A stretch of 64,000 nt of DNA from Thermodesulfobacteriota bacterium (GCA_024763535.1 JANTFH010000007.1:1-64000), one strand, 5' to 3'; counted from the stretch's first letter, positions 10,926 through 21,370 are shown. The notes: generated by a model from the sequence alone, not told the origin. A program made the numbers and translations.

Positions 10926-13178
10926 ATGAAAAAATCAGACGCAATTCCGGCCCTGCCGAAATCGGCAACCAAACCATTTTTCAGTGAAAATGCGATCACG
11001 GTTCTAAAACGCCGATACTTGAAAAAAAGCGAATCCGGTGAGGTTGTCGAGGAGCCGCAGGATATGCTCTGGCGGGTTGCCTGGACGATTGCTGAAGGGG
11101 AAAAAGAGTTTGATAAAAAGGCTGATGTCAAAAAAATCGCCCGGGAATTTTACGAGATGATGGCGAAATTGGAATTTCTGCCCAACTCGCCGACCCTGAT
11201 GAATGCCGGCCGCGAGCTGGGCCAGCTCTCCGCCTGCTTTGTCCTGCCGATAGAAGATTCGATGGAGAGCATCTTCGAAGCCGTAAAACAGACCGCCTTA
11301 ATCCATAAGAGCGGCGGCGGCACCGGTTTCTCCTTCTCCCGGATTCGCCCCGGTAATGATCTGGTTCACTCGACCAGCGGTATCTCCAGCGGCCCGCTAT
11401 CGTTTATGTCGGTTTTCGACTGCGCCACCGAAACCATCAAGCAGGGCGGCACCCGGCGCGGAGCCAATATGGCCATATTAAGGGTCGACCACCCCGACAT
11501 TATGGATTTCATCAAGGTTAAAGCCGACCTGACGAAGTTGCAGAATTTCAACCTCTCGGTAGCCTTGACCGATACATTTATGGCCGCTCTGGAGAGTGAC
11601 GGCGACTACGATTTGATTAATCCCCGCAACGGCGAAGTCGTAAAACGGCAGAACGCGCGCAAAGTCTTCAAACAGATCGTCAAACAGGCCTGGCTTTCAG
11701 GCGAGCCCGGAATCATTTTTATCGATCGTCTCAACGCCGATAACCCGACCCCGAAAGTGGGCGCCATTGAAAGCACCAATCCCTGCGGTGAACAACCCCT
11801 GCTTCCCCACGAATCATGTAATCTCGGCTCCATCAATCTGGCCAAGATGGTCGATGACGGCAAGATCAACTTCGACCGACTCGGCGCCACGGTAACCCGG
11901 GCGGTTCATTTTTTAGATAACGTCGTCGACATCAACAACTATCCGCTGCCGATCATCGCGGAACAGACCAAAGCCAACCGGAAAATCGGTCTCGGAGTCA
12001 TGGGATTTGCGGATCTGCTGCTGATGCTGGAGGTCCCCTACTCCTCCGAGAAAGCCCGGGAGCTGGCGGCTGAAGTAATGTCCTTTGTCGACCGCACAGC
12101 TTATGAGGCCTCAATTTCCCTGGCCGAAAAACGGGGCTCCTTCCCCAACTTTCCGGAGAGTACCTACGGCACCGCCAATCCGACAATCCCGCTGCGCAAC
12201 GCCACCCGGACCACTATCGCTCCGACCGGCACGATCAGCATCCTGGCCGGCTGTTCCAGCGGTGTCGAACCGATCTTTGCTCTGGCTTTTCTGCGGCGAG
12301 TCATGGATGATGACGAACTCTTCGAGGTTAACCCGATATTTGCCGAAATCGCCCACAAAAACAATTTTTACAGTCAGTCGGTCATCAAAAAAATTGCCTA
12401 CAACGGCAGTTGTCGCAACCTTGATGAGATCCCGGAAAAATTCCGTCTCTTTTTCGAAAGCGCCCACGATATCGCCCCGCATGATCATATCGAGATTCAG
12501 GCCGCATTTCAAAAATACACCAATAACGCGGTCAGCAAAACTATAAATTTCGCCCACGATGCCACGATCGAACAGGTCGAAAAAGCCTACCTCCTGGCCT
12601 ATGAAAGCGGCTGTAAAGGGGTAACTATCTATCGTGACGGCTGCCGCGACAATCAGGTTCTAAATATCGGCAAAACCGATTCCAAACCGGCCGAGGAGGC
12701 CGCCAAACCGATCAAAAGAGACCGGCCCCAGTCGCTGGTCGGCCGCACCTATCAGATGACCACCGGCTGCGGCCCGCTCTATGTCACCATCAATGATGAC
12801 GACCGCGGCCTCTCGTTCGAGCTTTTCAACACCATCGGTAAAGCCGGAGGCTGCGCCGCCAGCCAGAGCGAAGCCATCGGCCGTCTGGTCTCCTTAGCCT
12901 GGCGCAGCGGCCAGCAACCGGAACCGATCATTAAACAGCTCATCGGTATCAGCTGTCACAAACCGGCCGGCTTCGGTGAAAACCGGGTCACCTCATGTGC
13001 CGATGCCATCGCCCAGGCAATCCGCGAACATACCGAGCACAACAATGGCAAACGCAACCAGGAACTTCATAACGAAAACAACATGGCCTTCGGCGCCTGC
13101 CCCGAGTGCGGCGGCGCCGTCGAACACGAAGGCGGCTGCATGGTCTGCCACACCTGCGGCTATTCCGAATGCGCCTAG
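10926..13178 (+). CDS. nrdJ: Adenosylcobalamin-dependent (class II) ribonucleoside-diphosphate reductase
   Basis: NSPTLMNAGRELGQLSACFVLP; NPCGEQPLLPHESCNLGSINL; TIAPTGTISILAGCSSGVEP; C-terminal Zn-ribbon-like CPECGG...CHTCGYSEC. Confidence 0.95.
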   Translation: MKKSDAIPALPKSATKPFFSENAITVLKRRYLKKSESGEVVEEPQDMLWRVAWTIAEGEKEFDKKADVKKIAREFYEMMAKLEFLPNSPTLMNAGRELGQLSACFVLPIEDSMESIFEAVKQTALIHKSGGGTGFSFSRIRPGNDLVHSTSGISSGPLSFMSVFDCATETIKQGGTRRGANMAILRVDHPDIMDFIKVKADLTKLQNFNLSVALTDTFMAALESDGDYDLINPRNGEVVKRQNARKVFKQIVKQAWLSGEPGIIFIDRLNADNPTPKVGAIESTNPCGEQPLLPHESCNLGSINLAKMVDDGKINFDRLGATVTRAVHFLDNVVDINNYPLPIIAEQTKANRKIGLGVMGFADLLLMLEVPYSSEKARELAAEVMSFVDRTAYEASISLAEKRGSFPNFPESTYGTANPTIPLRNATRTTIAPTGTISILAGCSSGVEPIFALAFLRRVMDDDELFEVNPIFAEIAHKNNFYSQSVIKKIAYNGSCRNLDEIPEKFRLFFESAHDIAPHDHIEIQAAFQKYTNNAVSKTINFAHDATIEQVEKAYLLAYESGCKGVTIYRDGCRDNQVLNIGKTDSKPAEEAAKPIKRDRPQSLVGRTYQMTTGCGPLYVTINDDDRGLSFELFNTIGKAGGCAASQSEAIGRLVSLAWRSGQQPEPIIKQLIGISCHKPAGFGENRVTSCADAIAQAIREHTEHNNGKRNQELHNENNMAFGACPECGGAVEHEGGCMVCHTCGYSECA

Positions 13179-13356
13179 AATCGCCTGAGAATAAGTTTAA
13201 GCTGACGTAGATCAAGCGGGGATATCCCTCTTGGTCTAACGTCCAGTTGGTGAAGATAGTCCAAGCCCGCAAAAGAAAAACTTGTAATAGTCGAGTCGAA
13301 CTTAGTCTCAACCGGCAGTGGACAGGCGCTGAAACGGGTCAACTAAATCTGTATTT

Positions 13357-14220
13357 TTATTGAGTTTCCAGAACCAGATCGTAAATCCGGCGGCGTTTTA
13401 AGAAGGGAAATTCGGCCTGGAGAAGATCGACCAGGTCTCGGTTGCTGTGATTTTTGCTGAAATCGGGATCGGCCAGAAGGGTGCGGATCTGATTTTCAGC
13501 AGCAGCCCGGGCTTGAGGATCGCGGGCTAGGCTTTCGCGGTCGCAGCCGGCAACCAGGAGGGTGATTTCGCCGCGCCACTCTCTTTCAGCACCCAGAAGT
13601 CTGAGTTGACTTAAAGGCCGACGCAGAAACTCTTCATAAACCTTGCTCAGTTCACGGGCGATACAGGCGGGACGGTCGCCTAAAATTTCTTCCAGAGCTT
13701 CCAGAGTGGCATTGAGGCGCCGGGGAGATTCGTAGAAGATCAAAGTCGCGGTAATCTCTTTTAACTCTTCGAGGCGGCGCTGACGCGGCCCCGGACGATT
13801 AGGGAGAAAACCGGCAAAATAGAAGGAGTCAAGCGGCAGGGCGCTGGCGCAAAGGGCGGAGATCGCGGCACAGGCTCCGGGCAGGGGGGTAATCCTGATT
13901 TCGGCCGCCGCCGCCATTTGAATCAAACGGTAACCGGGGTCGGAAATTCCCGGGGTCCCGGCCTCGGAGATAACTCCGATTTGAGCTCCGGATTTAAGTT
14001 TATCAAGGAGATCGTCAAGGCGTTTGGCCGACGAATTATCGTGCAGAGAGATTAACCGGGCCGTAATCTGATAATGGTTGAATAGTTTTCTCGCGGTCCG
14101 CGTATCTTCCGCCGCAACCAGATCAACCCGGCGCAGCGTCTCCAAAGCCCGCAGCGTAATATCGGCCAGATTGCCGATCGGCGTCGCGATCAGAAAAAGT
14201 TCACCGGCGGCAGACTCCAC
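13357..14220 (-). CDS. rsmI: 16S rRNA (cytidine-2'-O)-methyltransferase RsmI
   Basis: GELFLIATPIGNLADITLRALETLRRVDLVAAEDTR; ISEAGTPGISDPGYRL. Confidence 0.96.
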   Translation of the reverse strand: MESAAGELFLIATPIGNLADITLRALETLRRVDLVAAEDTRTARKLFNHYQITARLISLHDNSSAKRLDDLLDKLKSGAQIGVISEAGTPGISDPGYRLIQMAAAAEIRITPLPGACAAISALCASALPLDSFYFAGFLPNRPGPRQRRLEELKEITATLIFYESPRRLNATLEALEEILGDRPACIARELSKVYEEFLRRPLSQLRLLGAEREWRGEITLLVAGCDRESLARDPQARAAAENQIRTLLADPDFSKNHSNRDLVDLLQAEFPFLKRRRIYDLVLETQ

Positions 14221-14738
14221 TAAACCTTCTCCCGGGATCGTTTTCGGGCTTCACTGTGGCAGCGCATCCGGCGCAAAAGATCACAAAGTTCCGGATCTTC
14301 AACCAGCGTCGCGATCTCCTCCTGCCATTGCCGAGCCTCGGTTTCAGAAACCAGTTCTTCATCAATATCGCCGGCGGCAGTTACGTTTTCACTCTCTCCG
14401 GCTTTAAGCTCCCGCTTCTTGACGGCCCGGCAGTGGATCGAAGCGATGAGCAGGGTTCCGGCCAGCTTATTGACCCGACTGATAATCTCCTCCTGAAGAT
14501 AGATCAATTGATGGGCCCAGGAACTGCTGGAGACATCAAGATAGAGGGTATGCCCCTTAATCCGGCGCGGCCGGCATTTATCGGTAAGCGCCCGGCCGAC
14601 GATTTTATGCCACTGACTAAAGATGTCTTCGTGCAGCAGACGCATCCTCAACGGCCGCACATTCAGCACTCCGCCGATAATTTCGGCGACCGGAAGCGCA
14701 TGTTTATTATAGCGCAATTTTTTTGCTTCAGGTGACAT
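14220..14738 (-). CDS. DUF721 (DciA-like) protein
   Basis: W-x-K-x-VG...A...C-P-x-x-I-x-G-x-T-L-Y-L-D-V-x-S-S-x-W-A-H-Q-L pattern (IVGRALTDKCRPRRIKGHTLYLDVSSSSWAHQLIYLQEEI). Confidence 0.75.
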   Translation of the reverse strand: MSPEAKKLRYNKHALPVAEIIGGVLNVRPLRMRLLHEDIFSQWHKIVGRALTDKCRPRRIKGHTLYLDVSSSSWAHQLIYLQEEIISRVNKLAGTLLIASIHCRAVKKRELKAGESENVTAAGDIDEELVSETEARQWQEEIATLVEDPELCDLLRRMRCHSEARKRSREKV

Positions 14739-14814
14739 AAGCCTTCAAAAATCAGGATAATGCGGCCCCGACCCACACTAAAAAAGTGCAAAACGATCTT
14801 ATTTTAAGACAGCC

Positions 14815-16362
14815 TTAATCCAATCTCGGGAAAAGCGACTTTCCTTTTACTACTTCCACCCCGGTTTCAAGCCCGCCCCAGGCAAAAACTTCAGGACCGG
14901 CTGAAGCCGTCGGTTCCGGCTGTCCCAGCTGAATCGCCATTTGGGCGGTTCTCTCCGGCATAACCGGGTAGAGATAAAGACTCAAAAGCCTGAGACTCTC
15001 GAGCACACAGTAGAGAACCTGGTCAAGTTCCGCCGCTTTGGCCTCGTCTTTAGCCAGCGCCCAGGGAGCCTGCTCGTCGATAAAATGATTGCATTTTTCA
15101 ACCAGGCGCCAGGCGGCGGCCAGCATTTTATTAAAGGTCAGATCATCAACCGCCTGCGCGACTTCAGCCCGAACCTCTTCATTGAGAGCCGCAAATTCCT
15201 GATAGTGGGAACTGTTGGTGTCGGCCGCCGGAATGATTCGCTGCCGATATTTTTTCACCATCGAGACCGTCCGACTCAAAAGATTCCCCAGATCGTTGGC
15301 CAACTCACTGTTGATCCGGCCCTTTAAGGCACTTTCAGAAAAATCCCCGTCCAGACCGAACGGCACTTCCCGCAGCAGAAAATAGCGGAAGGCGTCAACT
15401 CCGAATTCATTGGCCACGACTTCAGGGTCGACCACATTACCGAGCGATTTAGACATCTTTTCGCCCTCAACCGTCCACCAGCCGTGGGCAAAAACCTTGC
15501 CCGGCAGCGGCAGATTGGCGGCAAAAAGAAAGGTCGGCCAGTAGACGGCGTGAAAACGCAGAATATCTTTGCCGATCAGATGGATATCGGCCGGCCATAA
15601 CTTTTCGAAACGCTCCATATCATCGGGGAAACCGGCCGCCGTCAGATAGTTGATCAGGGCGTCAAACCAGACATAGATAACATGACGTTCATCATCCGGC
15701 ACCGGGATTCCCCAACTGAAGCTGCTGCGGCTGATGCTCAGATCACGCAGATTCTCGCGCAGAAAACCTAGGATTTCATTCATTTTACTCTGCGGCCGGA
15801 CAAATTTTTCATTCTCTCCAAGGAAGTCGAACAGACGCTGCTGAAAGGCCGACATCTTGAAGAAATAGCTCTCTTCCTTAACCCGCTCCGCCGGGCGTCT
15901 GCATTCGGGACAGTTACCGTCATCAAGCTGTGCTTCAGTCCAGAAGGTTTCGCAGGGCACGCAGTACCAGTCCTCATAATGGCCGAGATAGATATTGTCG
16001 GCCCCGTGTTCCTTGACCCGGGCATAAAAGGCGTGCACGGCCCGGTGATGGCGCTCCTCGCTGGTGCGGATAAAATCATCATTGGAGATATTCAAGACCT
16101 GCCAGAGATGAATATAGCGCTTAACGACATCGTCCACCAGCTCCTGGGCCGTCATGCCTTTAGAAGTCGCCGTCTTCTCAATCTTTAAACCGTGCTCATC
16201 CGTGCCGGTAAGAAAGAAGACCTTTTTCCCGGTTAAACGCTGATAACGGGCCACGACATCGGCGGCAATCGTAGTGTAGGCATGGCCGATATGCGGTACA
16301 TCATTGACATAATATATCGGGGTCGTAATATAAAAAGTTTTACTCTCTGACGAAACACTCAT
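14815..16362 (-). CDS. metG: Methionyl-tRNA synthetase
   Basis: TTPIYYVNDVPHIGHAYTTIAADV; GTDEHGLKIEKTA; EGEKMSKSLGNVVDP. Confidence 0.96.
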   Translation of the reverse strand: MSVSSESKTFYITTPIYYVNDVPHIGHAYTTIAADVVARYQRLTGKKVFFLTGTDEHGLKIEKTATSKGMTAQELVDDVVKRYIHLWQVLNISNDDFIRTSEERHHRAVHAFYARVKEHGADNIYLGHYEDWYCVPCETFWTEAQLDDGNCPECRRPAERVKEESYFFKMSAFQQRLFDFLGENEKFVRPQSKMNEILGFLRENLRDLSISRSSFSWGIPVPDDERHVIYVWFDALINYLTAAGFPDDMERFEKLWPADIHLIGKDILRFHAVYWPTFLFAANLPLPGKVFAHGWWTVEGEKMSKSLGNVVDPEVVANEFGVDAFRYFLLREVPFGLDGDFSESALKGRINSELANDLGNLLSRTVSMVKKYRQRIIPAADTNSSHYQEFAALNEEVRAEVAQAVDDLTFNKMLAAAWRLVEKCNHFIDEQAPWALAKDEAKAAELDQVLYCVLESLRLLSLYLYPVMPERTAQMAIQLGQPEPTASAGPEVFAWGGLETGVEVVKGKSLFPRLD

Positions 16363-16367
16363 AATCT

Positions 16368-17459
16368 TTAATTTTTCCTTTTTTCGCGGTTTTTATCACG
16401 TCCGGAACCCTTGCCGGAACGCTCCCCTTTTTTCCCCTGGTTCCGGTCGCCGGAGTTTCCGGAGCCGGAGTTTTTCTGATTTGAATTTTTTTGGCCGGAG
16501 TTATTTTGGCCCGAATTTTTTTGACTGGAACTTCTTCTGCCGGCATTGCCGCCGCCGGATTTACCGGAACCGGCTTTCCGGGAGCCGGAATCTTTTCTCT
16601 TCTCCCGACCGTTCGCCGCAACCTCCGCCGGTTGGGCACCGCCCTCTGCCGGTTTCGCGTTTTTCCCTAGATTGCGGGAAGCTTTCTTTTCACCTTCAGA
16701 CTTACTCTTTTCCCCGCCGTCCTTAACTTCCTTAACGTTTTTATTCTCCTGGCCCGAACCTTTACCACCCCGGCGATTGCGACCGCCGCCTTTGCCGGAG
16801 CCGGCGGCTTTGCGGTAATTTTCGTATTCGTAACCTAAACAACACATCAGCCGGCCGCAGATACCGGAAATCTTCATCGGATTCAAGGCCAGATTCTGCT
16901 CCTTGGCCATCTTCACGGTAACCGGCTCAAAGGTCGAGAGGAAAGCGGCGCAACAGAGCTCACGGCCGCAGATACCGACTCCCCCCAGCATTCCGGCGGC
17001 ATCCCGGATGCCGATCTGGCGCATCTCAACCCGAACGTGCAGGGTATGAGCCAGATCCTTAACCAGCTCCCGGAAATCGACCCGGTTTTCGGCGGTAAAA
17101 TAGAAGATTACCCGGTTGCCGTCGTGCATGAATTCAGCCCGTACAAGCTTCATCTTCAATTTGCTTAGCTCAATCTTCTCCTGGCAGATCCGGGCCGCTT
17201 CAAGCTCGCGTTTGCAGTTATCCTGCAAGCGCGCAAAATCGTCATCACGGGCTTTACGCAGAACCTTCTTGACACTCTCGGGCGGCACCCCGTCGGGAAG
17301 CACGGAGTCCTCCGGCGAAACTACCACCTGGCCGATATTGACCCCGCGATCGGTCTCAACCACCACATCATCGTTGACCTTGAGATGTAAAGCCCCGACC
17401 TCGAAACAGTAGACCCTACGGGAACAGCGGAAGGAGATCCCGGCATAACGTTTAACCAT
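16368..17459 (-). CDS. PSP1 domain protein (RicT/YaaT-like) with long low-complexity basic C-terminal tail
   Basis: Cys motifs GGVGICGRELCCAAFL and ISGICGRLMCCLGYEYE; residues ~218-363 are Gly/Ser/Asn/Lys-rich. Confidence 0.88.
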   Translation of the reverse strand: MVKRYAGISFRCSRRVYCFEVGALHLKVNDDVVVETDRGVNIGQVVVSPEDSVLPDGVPPESVKKVLRKARDDDFARLQDNCKRELEAARICQEKIELSKLKMKLVRAEFMHDGNRVIFYFTAENRVDFRELVKDLAHTLHVRVEMRQIGIRDAAGMLGGVGICGRELCCAAFLSTFEPVTVKMAKEQNLALNPMKISGICGRLMCCLGYEYENYRKAAGSGKGGGRNRRGGKGSGQENKNVKEVKDGGEKSKSEGEKKASRNLGKNAKPAEGGAQPAEVAANGREKRKDSGSRKAGSGKSGGGNAGRRSSSQKNSGQNNSGQKNSNQKNSGSGNSGDRNQGKKGERSGKGSGRDKNREKRKN

Positions 17460-17566
17460 CGAAAAACCTCTATTTCAGTACCGAATATGAAATTTTTTAT
17501 CAATCTTCACGATACTTATCTGATCCGGCAACCCCGGAAATTATGTTAAAAAATCACTTTGAATAA

Positions 17567-18586
17567 CTAGATCCTGTCGGATACGGTTACAATGGCGGTA
17601 AATAACGCCTCAAAAGCCAGTTTCATATTGACATTAACCGCCTGCGCCTTCTCGACCTCCAGCAGCCGCTGACGAATCGACCGGATTTCAATCTCCGGCA
17701 GACCGGCGAAGAGACGCACCGCTTCCCTCCAGGCCGGGGTCGATATATGCATATCACCTTCGCCGGCGCCCTCAAGACCGTGTTTCGCCAGCAGGGTATC
17801 GTGGAGAAAACTGCGCAGGATAAAAAAGAGTACCTCACGTTCATCAAACTCTGCCGCAGTCTCAGCCAGATCCAGAGCCTGAGCCAGGGTTGACTGAGGC
17901 AGACGGCTGAACCTGCCGATAAAATCACTGAACCATAAAAGGTTCTCACTCTCTAAAAAAAAGAGCGCCCGTCCCATACTACCGCCGGACCAGGCCGCAG
18001 CCGCGTCAATCCCGGCTATGGCATCCGCGCCCTTCTCCGTATCCGCTTCCAGCCGCTGCAAGATTTCAACCACAACCGCCGGCTTTAACGAGATAAAGGA
18101 GATAAGCAGACAGCGGGATAAAATTGTCGGCGGCAGCAAACTGTGACGATGGCTTAAAAGGATAAACAGCACCGCCGAAGAGGGCTCCTCCAAGGTTTTC
18201 AACAGCGCATTCGCGGCGTATTGATTGAGTTTATGAGCATCCTCAATAATGACAATGCGCCGCTCTCCCACCAGCGGCGCGTAGCTGATAAATTCCTGAA
18301 TTTCAGCTACCTGATCAAGTTTGATCTGCTGTTTCTCGGCCGCAACCGTCAGCAAATCGGGATAGAGCCCGCGCTCAATCTGAATACAGGCCGGACAATG
18401 ACCGCAGGCATCACCGTCTTGCAGTTCACGACAGCTTAAAGCCTGAGCAAACAGGCGGGCCGCCAGATTTTTACCGACACCCTCGGGTCCGGCAAAAAGC
18501 AGCGTCTGCGGCACCCGGTTGCGGGATATCATGTTATAAAGGAGCTCCCGCGCTCTAACCTGTCCTGAAAGCTCAGCTAAGGGCAT
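17567..18586 (-). CDS. holB: DNA polymerase III subunit delta'
   Basis: RVPQTLLFAGPEGVGKNLAARLFAQAL; CGHCPACIQIERGLYPDL; NQYAANALLKTLEEPS. Confidence 0.93.
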   Translation of the reverse strand: MPLAELSGQVRARELLYNMISRNRVPQTLLFAGPEGVGKNLAARLFAQALSCRELQDGDACGHCPACIQIERGLYPDLLTVAAEKQQIKLDQVAEIQEFISYAPLVGERRIVIIEDAHKLNQYAANALLKTLEEPSSAVLFILLSHRHSLLPPTILSRCLLISFISLKPAVVVEILQRLEADTEKGADAIAGIDAAAAWSGGSMGRALFFLESENLLWFSDFIGRFSRLPQSTLAQALDLAETAAEFDEREVLFFILRSFLHDTLLAKHGLEGAGEGDMHISTPAWREAVRLFAGLPEIEIRSIRQRLLEVEKAQAVNVNMKLAFEALFTAIVTVSDRI

Positions 18587-18589
18587 ACA

Positions 18590-19273
18590 CTATCCGAGAA
18601 TCCGGCCGGAAAACTCCTGCCAGATACAATCATGAATATAATCAATCTCCTGCTGCGCGTCAATCACTCGAAAACGCTCTCTCTCAATCTCCGCCAGATG
18701 CAGAAAACCGGCCCGCACCTGCTCATGAAAATCGAGATGGCGCTGCTCAAAACGATCGGCAATACCCACCGCCCCGGTCTCCTGATTACGCCGCCGGGCG
18801 CGTTCCAGACCGATGCGCGCGGGACAGTCGAGAAGAAAAGTCAACTGGGGCCAGTCGGGACCGACAACCAGCCGGTTCAAGTTATCGATAATCTTCGCCG
18901 AAACCGCTTCCCGGCTGCCGGCATCCGCCGCCGAAGCGGCAAAACCCTGATAGACCCAGGTCGAATCGATGAAACGATCGATTAAAACCAGCGCTCCCCG
19001 GATTCTGGCCGGACGAATTACCCGTAAACAGTGTTCCCGGCGATCCGCCAGATAGAGTAAAAGCTCCGTTAAAGCATCAGGATTATGGGCCGGATCTAAA
19101 AGCAGATGCCGAAGTTCCTGTCCCAACGCCGTAGCTCCGGGTTCGCGGGAGATAACCACCTCCAAACCCTGCCGACGCAGGCGCTCGGCGAGCATGACAA
19201 TCTGGGTCGATTTACCGCACCCTTCGATTCCTTCAAACGAGATCAAACTTCCTTGTTTCAAGTTTTCAGCCAT
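18590..19273 (-). CDS. tmk: Thymidylate kinase
   Basis: LISFEGIEGCGKSTQIVMLAERL; SREPGATALGQELR; DRFIDSTWVYQG. Confidence 0.95.
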   Translation of the reverse strand: MAENLKQGSLISFEGIEGCGKSTQIVMLAERLRRQGLEVVISREPGATALGQELRHLLLDPAHNPDALTELLLYLADRREHCLRVIRPARIRGALVLIDRFIDSTWVYQGFAASAADAGSREAVSAKIIDNLNRLVVGPDWPQLTFLLDCPARIGLERARRRNQETGAVGIADRFEQRHLDFHEQVRAGFLHLAEIERERFRVIDAQQEIDYIHDCIWQEFSGRILG

Positions 19274-19276
19274 AAA

Positions 19277-20143
19277 CTATTTTAATTTACCCGCCAGGGC
19301 CACCACCGTTTCACAATAGAGACGGCTGTGATTGTAACTTAAGACCACCTTCTCCTTCTGCTTGACGGTAAGGCCCGGACGCCAGCCGTGAGCCTTTAAG
19401 TAGTTGGCGACACTGGCGGCGGCATCCTGAAAATCATAGAGATCGATGCGTTTGTCACCATTGCCGTCGACGGCGTAACGCAGACAGCTGCTGGGAATAA
19501 ACTGGCAGATGCCGAAGGCTCCGGCCCAGGAACCTTTAACCTCTTCAACATCGAGCCGGTCGTCCATTTGCAGCAGGGCTACCAGTTCAGTGTAACCCCA
19601 GGCCGATTTTTTTTGGGCCCGACGTTTAAGCCAGGCATAGTCGAGATCAGGAAATTTCGGTTTAAGCTCACTGTAGACCCGGCGCAGATATTTCTCCTGG
19701 TTGCAGGATGCCAAAGAGACGAACACCTTTAACAAAGGATAACGCCCCGGGTAGCGCCCGATATCGGACTCGACCAGAAAAATGGCGGTTATAACCTCCG
19801 CCTCAACCTTGAATTTTCCCTCTGTTTTAACCAGCCATTGCCGGTTTTCATCCAGAAACTTCTGCGCTTTCCGGACTGATGCCGGAGCCACAAAACGATC
19901 GTAAGTTGCTTTATATTCAACCTGTTTAAGATTTTTACCGATTATCGAGGTATCGACCGCAACCTTCTTCCCCTCAACACAGTAGCGGGCAACCAGAGAT
20001 TTATCAAGGCCCTTTTCCGCCGCCAGACGTCGGCAGAGCGAAGTTTCCGCACCCGCAACCGCGGCCCCGGGGAAAATCGATCCGGCTACCGGCAGCAGCA
20101 GTCCCAACAACAGCAGCTGAAAAATTTTTCTCACGCGAAGCAC
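19277..20143 (-). CDS. Lytic murein transglycosylase, MltB-like
   Basis: VITAIFLVESDIGRYPGRYPLLKVFVSLA; GSWAGAFGICQFIPSSCLRYAVDGNGDKRIDLYD; GTG at 20143 with aaggagg just upstream. Confidence 0.9.
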   Translation of the reverse strand: MLRVRKIFQLLLLGLLLPVAGSIFPGAAVAGAETSLCRRLAAEKGLDKSLVARYCVEGKKVAVDTSIIGKNLKQVEYKATYDRFVAPASVRKAQKFLDENRQWLVKTEGKFKVEAEVITAIFLVESDIGRYPGRYPLLKVFVSLASCNQEKYLRRVYSELKPKFPDLDYAWLKRRAQKKSAWGYTELVALLQMDDRLDVEEVKGSWAGAFGICQFIPSSCLRYAVDGNGDKRIDLYDFQDAAASVANYLKAHGWRPGLTVKQKEKVVLSYNHSRLYCETVVALAGKLK

Positions 20144-20287
20144 AAACTCCTCCTTAAAAGGGCATTTTCTCAAACGGTTTCGGCGCAAGCTTTCAAGGCT
20201 AACGTAAACGCTGAATATTTTTCACCAGGCTCCCATAAAGCTACTACCAATAAGCCGGGGAAAAATCTATAAAAAATACGCCGGCAA

Positions 20288-21370
20288 CTAAGTTTCCGGC
20301 TCTAACTCAATCTCCGAAATGGTTTCGCCGGCAGTCTCCGCGGCCCGCAGCTGGCCGCAGGCGGCACTGATATCCGCCCCTTTGCTGCGCCGGGTCATAA
20401 CCGACACTTTATGATCCTGTAAAAAATTGACAAAATCGACAATCTGCTGATGATCCGGCCGCTTAAAGGGTAACTCCGGATGTTCATTAAAGGGAATCAG
20501 GTTAACCTTGACCGGCAGATCCCCGACCAGTTCAACCAGCCGCGCGGCATCCTCAAGCGAGTCATTTAATCCGGCAAAAAGAATATATTCAAAGGTTATC
20601 CGCCGCTGGTTGGTGGCCGGATAACGACGACAGGCGGCCAGCAGCTGCGCCAGATTGTAACGACGGTTAATCGGCATCAATTGACTGCGCCGGGTATCAT
20701 CAACCGCGTTTAAAGAAACCGCCAGAGAGACGTTTACCAGCTCCCCCAACTCGACAATCCGCGGCGCCAGACCGCAGGTTGAAAGTGTCAGCCGGCGCCG
20801 GGAAAACTGCATCCCGTCATCATACATAAAAATTTCCAGGGCCTTTATGACCTCAGCGAAATTATCGAGCGGCTCCCCCATCCCCATCATAACAATATTG
20901 GAGATCGTACCCCGGGCCAGACTCTCAGGATCGATAATTTCCGCCACCTGAATAACCTGGTCCACAATTTCAGCCGCACTCAGCTGACGTTCGAAACCGG
21001 ATCTCCCGGTCAGACAGAAACGGCAGCCCATGCGGCAGCCGACCTGGGTCGATATGCAGAGCGTCAGCCGGTTCTTATCGGCAATCAGAACCGTCTCGAT
21101 CGTATGTCCATCCTCGAGGCGGAAAAGAAATTTACGGGTACCGTCCTGAGAGAGCTCCTCCTTGACAAGTTCAAGCTGACCGATAAAAGCGAACGTCTTG
21201 AGGTGTTCGCGGCAGGCCCGGGAGAGATTGCTCATCCGATCAATCTCCCGCACCCGCTGCAGATAGAGCCAGCGAATAACCTGATCCGCGCGATAGCGCT
21301 CCTTGCCGATGCCGGCCAGTTTATCGACCAGCTGCGCCCGGGTCATACCTTTAAGATTAAGTTTACTCAT
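20288..21370 (-). CDS. rlmN: 23S rRNA/tRNA adenine-C2 methyltransferase RlmN
   Basis: STQVGCRMGCRFCLTGRSGFERQLSAAEIVDQV; NIVMMGMGEPLDNF. Confidence 0.96.
   Translation of the reverse strand: MSKLNLKGMTRAQLVDKLAGIGKERYRADQVIRWLYLQRVREIDRMSNLSRACREHLKTFAFIGQLELVKEELSQDGTRKFLFRLEDGHTIETVLIADKNRLTLCISTQVGCRMGCRFCLTGRSGFERQLSAAEIVDQVIQVAEIIDPESLARGTISNIVMMGMGEPLDNFAEVIKALEIFMYDDGMQFSRRRLTLSTCGLAPRIVELGELVNVSLAVSLNAVDDTRRSQLMPINRRYNLAQLLAACRRYPATNQRRITFEYILFAGLNDSLEDAARLVELVGDLPVKVNLIPFNEHPELPFKRPDHQQIVDFVNFLQDHKVSVMTRRSKGADISAACGQLRAAETAGETISEIELEPET

Noticed and set aside
12988-13311. 107-aa minus-strand ORF reaching into the nrdJ-rsmI gap
   Set aside because: Mostly antisense to the nrdJ C-terminus and Arg-rich; no plausible RBS or family
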